Source: Bacteroidota bacterium (GTDB taxonomy: Bacteria > Bacteroidota > Bacteroidia > Cytophagales > Cyclobacteriaceae). From it: a DNA stretch of 5,966 bases. The stretch is from the NCBI GenBank assembly GCA_027297025.1, contig JAPUIM010000284.1:1-5966 (forward strand). The letters are read 5' to 3'. Below are positions 1-5,966 of the stretch, piece by piece (positions within the stretch are counted from its first letter, which is position 1; every line of letters starts with the position of its first letter). The notes under the pieces are model-generated. The model saw nothing but the letters and a program-made list of their open reading frames with translations. It was not told the origin of the DNA and made no database searches. The translations under genes were made by a program, and so were the position numbers.

Positions 1-432
1 GCCATGAAGGAGATCCTAGCGGCTACTCCACCTCAGTGGCTTATGCAAGTCCAGGTTTTCCGGGTGGTAGTGGAGATTCTGATATGGATGCTGTTCATCA
101 AGAACCTGGCCCCGGTGCAAATGACTTTTGAAGGCAGGAATTGGGACATTTTGAGTGGATTATTGGGACCGGTATTTGGCATTTTTTGTTTTACCCAGGG
201 AAAATGGAAAAGGAGTTGGGCAATTTTTTACAACCTACTGGGTTTGGCCCTATTGGCCAATATACTGGGTTTGGCCATTTTATCATTTCCTACCCCTTTC
301 CGGTTATTTATGAATGAACCGGCCAATACCATCGTGGCTGAATTCCCATATGTGTGGCTACCAGGCATTCTCGTAACCATGGCCTACTCAATGCATTTCT
401 TTTCATTGAGACAGATGCGTTTATTGAGGTAG
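1..432 (+). CDS. Multi-spanning membrane protein of unknown function (C-terminal part)
   Basis: The reading frame is open from the first base. An ATG sits at position 4, but the gene probably begins upstream: no leader is visible, and similar Bacteroidota proteins as I recall them are longer by one or more N-terminal helices. About 142 residues are visible, with four likely membrane segments at residues 19-38, 50-65, 72-96 and 114-134. A short polar stretch (QGKWKRS) joins the second and third. The protein ends in a basic tail (RQMRLLR), consistent with a cytoplasmic C-terminus. No catalytic motif or named domain is recognised, so no function is assigned. The gene ends at a TAG (430-432) and converges on the lipoprotein gene 70 bp away. 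The gene is well supported by hydrophobic periodicity and a long open frame; the exact start is not known. Confidence 0.72.
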   Translation, partial: AMKEILAATPPQWLMQVQVFRVVVEILIWMLFIKNLAPVQMTFEGRNWDILSGLLGPVFGIFCFTQGKWKRSWAIFYNLLGLALLANILGLAILSFPTPFRLFMNEPANTIVAEFPYVWLPGILVTMAYSMHFFSLRQMRLLR

Positions 433-502
433 GATAACCTGATTTAGGAATTAAGAATTAAGTTGGATACCTAACTGGCAAGAAGCATGAACAAACATGT
501 AA
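433..502. other. Convergent spacer with a short tandem repeat
   Basis: This 70-bp AT-rich spacer lies between the stops of two converging genes. It holds a perfect two-copy 7-bp tandem repeat, GAATTAA at 448-454 and 455-461. The only pairing I see is a 5-bp stem, TTAGG 444-448 with CCTAA 470-474, around a 21-base loop and without a following T-run. No convincing terminator is visible. Confidence 0.3.
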
Positions 503-1333
503 TTATTCCACGACAAAATCTGCCCATACCGGAAGGTGATCACTGGCTTGTGATCTTTCCACTTTCCCGGATTTTTTTGTGGTCATACCTAGACTAAAAA
601 TGTGATCAAGCCGGTATTTTTTCAAACCTCCCAATAGCTGATAGGTTGGCCCTGTATTTTCGGTTACCCATTCAAATCCCTGATCTTTAAAAGATTCAAC
701 TAAAAACTGAACATCCTTCTTTTTATTGCTATTAAAATCTCCGCCAATGATTGTTTTGTCATTCGCATGGTTTTGAACGTGCTGGGCTATCCATTGGTAC
801 TGTTCCCAGCGTTTGGATCTTTTCAACCAAAAGGTTTCGGTATGGGTGGTGTAAACGGCAATAACCTGTTCCCCATATTGCAGAGTAGCTGTTACTGCAA
901 TGCGTTTACGTTTACTCATGGGATTTTGATGGGGGAGAATTATTTTCTCACTATCAATGATGGGCCAGGGGGAGAGAATGGCGTTGCCATAGGGTTTACC
1001 ATGCTTGGAATGTAGAGTGGCGGGATAATATACGTAGTGGTAGGACAGGGCTTCAGCAATTTTTTGGGTACCTGCATCGTCCATTTCCTGAAGCAATAGC
1101 ACATCCGCCTGTTTAAGTTGAGGAATGGTCTTTAACTCGGTAATGGCTTGCTTTATATTTTGGGCAAATTCGATATTAAAAGTCACTACTTTAAAAGTAT
1201 GGCCCTTTATGTGATTTTCTGTAGCAAAACTTCCTGTGAACTTAGGGCTTTGAGGATCCAGGTAGTTCACCGAAGTGCGGCAACCGGTTAATAAAATCCA
1301 GATGGCCAAGAATAGGGGTACCCACTTTTTCAT
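503..1333 (-). CDS. Lipoprotein of the endonuclease/exonuclease/phosphatase family
   Basis: This 276-residue protein is a predicted metal-dependent phosphoesterase anchored to a membrane. It starts with MKK, a hydrophobic stretch (residues 5-15) and a lipobox LTGC with Cys18 as the likely lipidated residue, so it should act outside the cytoplasm. The EEP-fold landmarks appear in order: FNIEF with Asn53, LLLQEMD with Glu83 (metal ligand), YGNAILSPWPI at 115-125, THTE with His164, GGDFNSN with Asp199 and Asn201, LDHIF with Asp243-His244, and SDHLPVWADF with the terminal Asp265-His266 pair. The catalytic set looks complete. The family includes nucleases, sphingomyelinases and inositol or sugar phosphatases, and nothing here fixes the substrate. 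It is divergent from the gene at 1446 and convergent with the membrane protein on its other side, so it is probably transcribed alone. No clear ribosome binding site precedes the ATG, which is common in Bacteroidota. Confidence 0.9.
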   Translation of the reverse strand: MKKWVPLFLAIWILLTGCRTSVNYLDPQSPKFTGSFATENHIKGHTFKVVTFNIEFAQNIKQAITELKTIPQLKQADVLLLQEMDDAGTQKIAEALSYHYVYYPATLHSKHGKPYGNAILSPWPIIDSEKIILPHQNPMSKRKRIAVTATLQYGEQVIAVYTTHTETFWLKRSKRWEQYQWIAQHVQNHANDKTIIGGDFNSNKKKDVQFLVESFKDQGFEWVTENTGPTYQLLGGLKKYRLDHIFSLGMTTKKSGKVERSQASDHLPVWADFVVE

Positions 1334-1445
1334 TCAGCCATATTAAAATTTAACTAAAATGCTCATTTCTTTGGATCGCTTTAAATCCTGCGTTATGAGA
1401 TTTATTGAAGCTAAGATATTCTTTCATCAAATTTTTCAGTAAATT
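1334..1445. promoter_or_regulatory. Divergent intergenic region, presumed promoters both ways
   Basis: These 112 bp separate two gene starts that point away from each other, so both promoters should lie here. On the minus strand, TAAATTTT (1352-1345) matches 7 of 8 positions of the Bacteroidota -7 pattern TAnnTTTG. It is very close to the lipoprotein ATG and has no clear upstream TTG partner. On the plus strand I see no good match. The assignment rests on gene layout rather than on a strong motif. Confidence 0.35.
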
Positions 1446-1955
1446 ATGCTACAACATCTGATAAAAAAGATGAAAAAGTACTCTTTCAACTATTTTTCTA
1501 GTAGCTATAAAATTTTTATGGTGTTCATCGCACTGGGATCCACGGCCATTTTGTTATCCTACAATATTACTCAAGATGTCAGGGTCTTATATTTATTGGG
1601 AGCGATTTTACTAATATTTTCTTACATTATCTACCAGTCCTTTTTTAGCAACTCCATTTCACTGGGCAAAAAAGGAGCCACCTTTGTATCTGATAGTAAA
1701 AAGATATTTATCTCCTGGAAGAAGGTGAAAAAGTTTGGCATTTTCATGCAGTCCAGTGGTACCGAAGGTGTGCCCATCCAATCCATTGAATCAAAAGAAT
1801 TGAAAGAAGATTATTTCCGTGGCGCTAAGTACATTTATTTGAGTAAGTCCGACCATCCCACCCTCACCAATACCAACCAGGACGGGTTTATTTGTTTCGA
1901 ATATCGCCAGGAAGCTTATCAGTGGATCTACAGGCAGCTATTGAATATTGGGTAA
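1446..1955 (+). CDS. Two-helix membrane protein with C-terminal PH-like domain
   Basis: This 169-residue protein is of unknown function. A short basic N-terminus is followed by two likely membrane helices at residues 22-40 and 48-66, joined by a short polar turn (TQDVR). The remaining ~100 residues are soluble. They begin with alternating short strands and a basic WKKVKKF segment (91-97). They end in FEYRQEAYQWIYRQLL (151-166), which looks like a final amphipathic helix. Two helices, then a strand-rich domain with a W-K-x-V/I step and a closing helix, is the layout of bacterial PH-like (YcxB-like) membrane proteins. That is a resemblance of architecture, not a firm family match. With a basic N-terminus and an even number of helices, the soluble domain should face the cytoplasm. 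ATG 1446 was taken as the start; the ATG at 1470 (residue 9) is equally possible because neither has a clear ribosome binding site. Confidence 0.75.
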   Translation: MLQHLIKKMKKYSFNYFSSSYKIFMVFIALGSTAILLSYNITQDVRVLYLLGAILLIFSYIIYQSFFSNSISLGKKGATFVSDSKKIFISWKKVKKFGIFMQSSGTEGVPIQSIESKELKEDYFRGAKYIYLSKSDHPTLTNTNQDGFICFEYRQEAYQWIYRQLLNIG

Positions 1956-1966
1956 GGGTAGTCTTT

Positions 1967-1996
1967 AATCTTCAAATGGTTCTTTGTAAGAAGATT
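1967..1996 (+). terminator. Weak inverted repeat after the PH-like gene
   Basis: AATCTTC (1967-1973) pairs perfectly with GAAGATT (1990-1996) around a 16-base loop. A second small stem, TTCTT/AAGAA, is possible inside the same stretch. It begins 11 bases after the stop of the gene ending at 1955, which is the right place for a terminator. The stem is AT-rich and no T-run follows, so this is only a candidate. Confidence 0.22.
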
Positions 1997-2041
1997 TAAT
2001 GCAATCTTGCAGGTCCATTAGCCACTTCAATTAGTTTTCGG

Positions 2042-2081
2042 GATTGTAGCATTACGAAAATATTAGATGATTGTAGGATTA
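2042..2081. repeat. Imperfect direct repeat upstream of the M28 peptidase gene
   Basis: GATTGTAGCATTA at 2042-2054 recurs as GATTGTAGGATTA at 2069-2081, a 12 of 13 match with a 27-bp period. The second copy ends 31 bp before the peptidase ATG. The spacing and place would suit paired regulator sites or promoter elements, but nothing identifies a binding protein. In a short AT-rich spacer a chance repeat is possible. The rest of the 157-bp spacer (1956-2112) shows no strong promoter match. Confidence 0.35.
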
Positions 2082-2112
2082 ATTCAGGAAATTGATCGGT
2101 TAATCTTAGGTC

Positions 2113-3405
2113 ATGCATTTTATGGGCTTGTATCAGGTCTTTTTCCCATTATTGGTTTTCATAGGATGGTTTCCATCCAATGCTCAGGATCTAGATTATG
2201 CCCATCAGGTAGTAAGATATCTAAGTTCCCAGGAGTTAAAAGGTAGAGGATATGTGGGGAATGCTGACAAATTAGCGGCCAACTACATTGCCCGGGAATT
2301 CAAAAAATTGGGAGTCCAACCCATAGATAGCAGTTATCTTCAGCACTTTAAATTTTCGGTAAACACTTTACCGGGAGATCTTATGTTGAAAATAAATGGG
2401 AAACTCCTGGTGCCAGGGGAAGATTATTTGGTGGAACCGGGTTGCCCCAGCGGGTCTGGAGTTTCTGAAACAGTCCAAATTCCTTTTTTTGACCTTTTGG
2501 ACCAATTAACGTGGGCAGAGTACGTCTTGGAGGCGCAAGATCGGTTTTTGGTGATTGAGGAATTACTGGCTTCCCCTTTGGAATGGGAGGAGAAAAAGAC
2601 TATCAATAATGCCCTCAATTTTTTAAAGTACCATCCCCAAGGAGATTGGAAAGGGGTGTTGATCTTGACCGATCAAAAACTTAACTGGTTTGGTTCCACC
2701 CAGCAATTCAATCGCCCTACCTTTATTGTGAGGCGGTCCAGTATTGAAGACTCAGTCAAAACCATTGAGTGGACGATTGAAAGCCTATTTAAGCCTCAAT
2801 ATCAAAGCCAAAATGTAGTGGGTATGATCGAGGGAATAAACAAAGATTCCCTGGTGGTCATCACCGCTCATTATGATCATTTAGGGATGATGGGAAACCG
2901 GGTTTATTTTCCCGGAGCCAATGACAACGCCAGTGGGGTGGCCATGATGCTCAACCTCGCCCAACATTATTCCCGTGATAAACCTCCTTATTCTATCATA
3001 TTCATGGCCTTTGGCGGGGAGGAATTGGGTTTAATCGGGTCGCGATATTTTGTTGACAACCCCCTATTCTCCTTAGAACAGATCAAATTTCTTCTCAATT
3101 TCGATTTGGCCGGTACCGGTGATGAGGGCATCCAGGTGGTAAATGGATCGGTCCATCTCAAGGAGTTTGAATTACTGCTTACCATAAATGATGAAATGGC
3201 ATTATTACCCCAGGTAAAAATCAGGGGAGAAGCTTGCAATAGCGACCATTGTTATTTTCATAAAAAAGGAGTGCCGTGCTTCTTTATATATACTTTGGGA
3301 GGCATTCAGGCCTATCACGATATCTACGATCGTGCGGATACCCTACCGCTCACGGAATTTGAAGATTATTTTAACTTGATGGTGGCTTTTATCGGGCAAC
3401 TGTAG
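2113..3405 (+). CDS. Secreted M28 family zinc metallopeptidase
   Basis: This 430-residue protein is a predicted co-catalytic two-zinc aminopeptidase or related amidohydrolase acting in the periplasm or outside the cell. A hydrophobic signal peptide spans residues 5-20, with likely cleavage after SNA (residue 24). Residues 38-70 (SSQELKGRGY, then a helix ending FKKLGVQP) form the usual N-terminal segment. A less conserved insert covers about 85-235. The M28 core follows with every expected ligand: TAHYDHLG (His253, Asp255), GANDNASG (bridging Asp271), FGGEELG (catalytic Glu303, ligand Glu304), NFDLAG (Asp331) and AYHDIYD (His402). Cys375, Cys380 and Cys389 lie near the active site and could form a disulfide. 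The exact substrate cannot be read from the sequence. ATG 2113 was chosen because it leads directly into the signal peptide; ATG 2122 (residue 4) would work equally well. The MFS gene follows 54 bp downstream on the same strand. Confidence 0.94.
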   Translation: MHFMGLYQVFFPLLVFIGWFPSNAQDLDYAHQVVRYLSSQELKGRGYVGNADKLAANYIAREFKKLGVQPIDSSYLQHFKFSVNTLPGDLMLKINGKLLVPGEDYLVEPGCPSGSGVSETVQIPFFDLLDQLTWAEYVLEAQDRFLVIEELLASPLEWEEKKTINNALNFLKYHPQGDWKGVLILTDQKLNWFGSTQQFNRPTFIVRRSSIEDSVKTIEWTIESLFKPQYQSQNVVGMIEGINKDSLVVITAHYDHLGMMGNRVYFPGANDNASGVAMMLNLAQHYSRDKPPYSIIFMAFGGEELGLIGSRYFVDNPLFSLEQIKFLLNFDLAGTGDEGIQVVNGSVHLKEFELLLTINDEMALLPQVKIRGEACNSDHCYFHKKGVPCFFIYTLGGIQAYHDIYDRADTLPLTEFEDYFNLMVAFIGQL

Positions 3406-3433
3406 ATTCTCACTCGGAGTCAATTGTTTTGGC

Positions 3434-3441
3434 TATTTTTG
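3434..3441 (+). promoter_or_regulatory. Bacteroidota-type -7 promoter box for the MFS gene
   Basis: TATTTTTG is a perfect match to the TAnnTTTG -7 element used by the Bacteroidota primary sigma factor. It ends 18 bp before the ATG at 3460, so transcription would begin around 3447-3450 with a very short leader, a common arrangement in this phylum. No clear TTG/TTTG -33 element is seen at the usual distance upstream. The box supports separate expression of the transporter and argues against a start at the in-frame TTG at 3424. Confidence 0.5.
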
Positions 3442-3459
3442 CGCCTTCGTCTTGACGTT

Positions 3460-4650
3460 ATGGGTAATGTAGAAAAGCGTATTTATGGTTTGCAATTTTG
3501 GCTGCTTTGCCTGAGTTCTTTTCTGTTTTTCGCAAGTTTTAATATGGTTATTCCTGAGCTACCAGATTACTTGAGCAGCTTGGGAGGAGAGGATTATAAG
3601 GGCCTCATTATAGCTATTTTTACACTTACCGCCGGCTTATCCAGACCCTTTAGCGGCAGGTTGGCAGATACGGTGGGACGTATTCCGGTCATGGTGATTG
3701 GTTCCCTGGTTTGCGTCTTCAGTGGGCTGATCTATCCTTTCGTTGGATCGGTTTTCGCACTCTTGCTTTTGCGTTTTTTTCATGGTTTTTCCACCGGATT
3801 TAAGCCTACAGGCACCTCCGCCTATATTGCTGATATAGTGGCCTTCAATCGGCGTGGAGAAGCCTTGGGTGTGCTGGGCGTGTGTGCCAGCACCGGAATG
3901 GCACTCGGTCCGAGTATTGGGCCCATATTGGCAGCAAGATTTTCGTTGGATTTTATGTTCTACACCTCTTCGGTAATGGGGTTGCTTTCAGTGCTGGTAT
4001 TAGTCGGGATGCGGGAAACGGTGTCTAACAAAGTGCCATTTCGCTGGGGTCTGCTGCGCATTACCAGGAAGGATATTTTCGAGCCCCGTGTAATCGCGCC
4101 ATCAATAGTTTTGCTGCTATCGGTGTATTCATTCGGGATCATTCTTACTGTCATACCGGACTTTAGCCTTCATTTGGGATTAGAGAATGAAGGTAAGGGG
4201 CTGTTCTTCACTTATTTTACGATCGCCTCAATTTTGATCAGGTTCATTGCAGGCAAGGCCTCTGATAAATATGGCCGACCCGGAGTGCTTAAGATATCTA
4301 CAATCGGCATAACATTAGCTATGATTTATATTGGATTTGCGGAGCAGCCATGGGAATTGTTTTTGGGCGCAGGGCTATTGGGCTTGGCCGCTGGTATGAA
4401 TGCCCCGGCAGCCTTTGCCTGGACCATCGATTTGAGTCACCCTACCCGGCGTGGAAAGGCCATGGCCACCATGTATATTGCTCTCGAGATAGGGATAGGT
4501 TTGGGTGCTTTGATATCAGGATGGACTTATGCTAACGATCCCTCTAATTTTCCTCTGACCTTTCTTATCGGTGGACTATTTGCTTTTGCTTCCTTTCTAT
4601 ATTTACTCTTTGGTAATTACCAGAAAAAGATAATGGAGGAAAATCTTTAA
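3460..4650 (+). CDS. MFS transporter, drug-efflux-like, 12 membrane segments
   Basis: This 396-residue inner-membrane protein is a predicted proton-coupled major facilitator, most likely an exporter. About twelve hydrophobic segments fall into two halves, split by a basic and polar loop around residues 195-222. Motif A appears after TM2 (GRLADTVGRIPVM, 66-78) and again in the second half (GKASDKYGRPGVL, 275-287). RFFHGFSTG (105-113) resembles motif B with its conserved Arg. GMALGPSIGPIL (146-157, TM5) resembles antiporter motif C, GxxxGPxxG, which points to efflux rather than uptake. The substrate cannot be deduced. The frame is open back to a TTG at 3424, but ATG 3460 is preferred: it gives a normal N-terminus, and a -7 promoter box lies between the two. 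The TAA stop (4648-4650) overlaps the stop of the opposing GGT-family gene. Confidence 0.92.
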   Translation: MGNVEKRIYGLQFWLLCLSSFLFFASFNMVIPELPDYLSSLGGEDYKGLIIAIFTLTAGLSRPFSGRLADTVGRIPVMVIGSLVCVFSGLIYPFVGSVFALLLLRFFHGFSTGFKPTGTSAYIADIVAFNRRGEALGVLGVCASTGMALGPSIGPILAARFSLDFMFYTSSVMGLLSVLVLVGMRETVSNKVPFRWGLLRITRKDIFEPRVIAPSIVLLLSVYSFGIILTVIPDFSLHLGLENEGKGLFFTYFTIASILIRFIAGKASDKYGRPGVLKISTIGITLAMIYIGFAEQPWELFLGAGLLGLAAGMNAPAAFAWTIDLSHPTRRGKAMATMYIALEIGIGLGALISGWTYANDPSNFPLTFLIGGLFAFASFLYLLFGNYQKKIMEENL

Positions 4651-5966
4651 TAGCCGGAGGCTTGCCCGTCCTTTCGAGATTCTGAAGCCCCATAATAAAC
4701 TTTATTTTCCTTATCGTACATGATGGCTTGGTAACCCCCGAAACCACCCGGAGATTGTTGGATCCTATGCCCCATTTGCATGAGTATTCTAATGTCCTCA
4801 TAAGGAATCCCGGATTCAAGAAATACCTGACCTCCATTCTCCATGGTTTCTCCCGTAGGTTCTGAAGAGCCTGAATGCCGGATTCGGGGTGCATCACCGG
4901 CTTCTTGCAAATTCATACCGAAGTCGATCAAATTAATGACGATCTGTGCATGACCTTGGGGCTGCATGCCTCCACCCATCACTCCAAAACTAACCCAGGG
5001 TTGTCCATCTTTGGTGATGAACGCAGGTATGATAGTATGGAATGGCCGTTTACCAGGAGCAAATACATTGTTATGACCTTCTTCCAGGCTAAATAACTCT
5101 CCCCGATCTTGTAAAATGAATCCCAGACCATCTGGTGTCATTCCTGAACCCATTCCCCGGTAATTACTTTGGATAAGGGAAACCATGGTTCCTTCTCTAT
5201 CCGCCACTGTCAGATAGATGGTATTGCTCACATCAATTTTGCCTGCAGGATAACTTTTGGCAGCCCTCTTGGGATTTATGAGCTTACGACGATCAGCTGA
5301 ATATTCCTTGGATATTAGTTGTTCAACCGGTATTTGTACGAAGTCCGGGTCTGCATAATATTTGGCCCGGTCTTCAAAAGCCAGTTTTTTAGCTTCCACA
5401 AAGTGATGTATATATTCATAGCTTCCAAAACCCATGGACTGGATATCATACCCTTCCAAAATGTTGAGTATTTGTAACCCGGCAATACCCTGACCATTAG
5501 GTGGAAGCTCCCAAACATCATATCCGCGATAATTAGTAGATACCGGCTCGATCCATTCTGACTTATGAGAGGCCATATCTTCATAGGAAAGAAATCCTCC
5601 ATTTTTTTTCATGTAATTACCTATGGTTTTGGCAATATCTCCTTTATAAAAAGCATCCCTACCTCCTTTGGCAATCTTTTCCAGTGTATTCGCCAGATTC
5701 GGATTTTTAAAAACATCTCCTTTCTGAGGGGCTTTTCCATTGGGCATATAAGTTTCACGATACCCGGGATATTTTTCCAGGTTTTTCACCGATAGGTTCC
5801 AATAGTAGCTGATAAGTTCAGTAACAGGAAATCCATTCCTGGCATAATTAATGGCTGGAGCCAGCACCTTTTCCATTTCCATTGAGCCAAATTTGCCGTG
5901 CATTTCAAACCAACCATCCACACAGCCGGGTACGGAAACCGGTAGGGGCCCATGAGGAGGAATACT
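4647..5966 (-). CDS. ggt: Gamma-glutamyltransferase-family enzyme (N-terminus beyond window)
   Basis: About 439 residues are visible (numbered here from the codon at 5966-5964) and the frame stays open at the right edge. Full-length relatives are roughly 550-580 residues, so the signal peptide and first ~100-130 residues are missing. The GTG at 5921 is internal, inside the conserved SVPGCVDGW stretch, and is not a start. The enzyme is an N-terminal nucleophile hydrolase made as a proenzyme and self-cleaved into large and small subunits. Cleavage should fall between Asn248 and the catalytic Thr249 (codon 5222-5220), in NTIYLTVAD. Other landmarks are GMGSG (271-275), KRPFHTIIPAF (306-316), GVMGGGMQPQGH (328-339) with the oxyanion glycines, and GGYQAI near the end. 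Several residues that hold glutamate in classical GGTs are replaced, so the protein may be a GGT-like amidase or acylase rather than a true glutathione-cleaving GGT. It is probably periplasmic. It converges with the MFS gene. Confidence 0.93.
   Translation of the reverse strand, partial: SIPPHGPLPVSVPGCVDGWFEMHGKFGSMEMEKVLAPAINYARNGFPVTELISYYWNLSVKNLEKYPGYRETYMPNGKAPQKGDVFKNPNLANTLEKIAKGGRDAFYKGDIAKTIGNYMKKNGGFLSYEDMASHKSEWIEPVSTNYRGYDVWELPPNGQGIAGLQILNILEGYDIQSMGFGSYEYIHHFVEAKKLAFEDRAKYYADPDFVQIPVEQLISKEYSADRRKLINPKRAAKSYPAGKIDVSNTIYLTVADREGTMVSLIQSNYRGMGSGMTPDGLGFILQDRGELFSLEEGHNNVFAPGKRPFHTIIPAFITKDGQPWVSFGVMGGGMQPQGHAQIVINLIDFGMNLQEAGDAPRIRHSGSSEPTGETMENGGQVFLESGIPYEDIRILMQMGHRIQQSPGGFGGYQAIMYDKENKVYYGASESRKDGQASGY

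Noticed and set aside
767..1015. An 82-codon open frame on the plus strand
   Set aside because: It lies entirely antisense to the well-supported EEP lipoprotein gene and has no recognisable protein features; it is a shadow frame.
1395..1442. A 15-codon open frame (ATG 1395 to TAA 1440-1442) ending 3 bases before the start at 1446, like a leader peptide
   Set aside because: It is too short and AT-rich to separate from chance, has no ribosome binding site, and shows no attenuator hairpin or runs of one amino acid.
4350..4535. A 61-codon plus-strand frame within the MFS gene
   Set aside because: It is an out-of-frame shadow of conserved transporter helices with an implausible composition.
4655..4665. 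A small GC-rich hairpin (AGCC-TCC-GGCT on the minus strand) at the end of the GGT-family gene, as a terminator
   Set aside because: The stem is only 4 bp, lies within the last sense codons, and has no proper T-run after it.
4565..4897. A 110-codon minus-strand frame spanning the MFS/GGT junction
   Set aside because: It overlaps the end of the MFS gene and the C-terminal GGT coding region in another frame, both of which have clear family motifs.
1..5966. A search for CRISPR arrays, long inverted repeats, transposases, tRNAs, riboswitches and defence genes
   Set aside because: Nothing met even a loose standard; nearly all of the window is filled by six ordinary protein genes with spacers of 157 bp or less.

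Overview
The window looks like an ordinary chromosomal stretch of a Bacteroidota bacterium, probably a Cytophagales-type marine or soil organism. This is an inference from several signs. Base composition is moderate and slightly AT-rich. Gene starts lack clear Shine-Dalgarno sequences. A perfect Bacteroidota-type -7 promoter box (TAnnTTTG pattern) lies just ahead of the transporter start. The proteins also resemble Bacteroidota versions of their families. I see no rRNA, tRNA, CRISPR, insertion sequence, phage gene or recognisable defence system.

Layout, left to right. (1) The end of a small multi-spanning membrane protein of unknown function (+, 1-432, probably cut by the window edge). (2) Converging on it, a lipoprotein of the endonuclease/exonuclease/phosphatase fold (-, 503-1333). 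(3) After a 112-bp divergent spacer, a two-helix membrane protein with a C-terminal PH-like domain (+, 1446-1955). (4) A 157-bp spacer with an imperfect direct repeat and a weak inverted repeat. (5) A secreted M28 zinc metallopeptidase (+, 2113-3405). (6) A 54-bp spacer carrying the -7 box, then a 12-helix MFS transporter (+, best start 3460, end 4650). (7) Overlapping the transporter tail to tail by 4 bp, a gamma-glutamyltransferase-family enzyme (-, 4647-5966, N-terminus beyond the right edge).

How the genes work together: the M28 peptidase and the GGT-family enzyme are both extracytoplasmic amide-bond hydrolases, and the transporter lies between them. A loose theme of peptide or amide turnover is possible. 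However, strands differ and the transporter has its own promoter, so no operon can be claimed. The most useful observation is in the GGT-family protein. It keeps the catalytic Thr and the oxyanion glycines, but by hand alignment it has lost most residues that bind the gamma-glutamyl group in classical GGTs. I found no convincing new biological system here.
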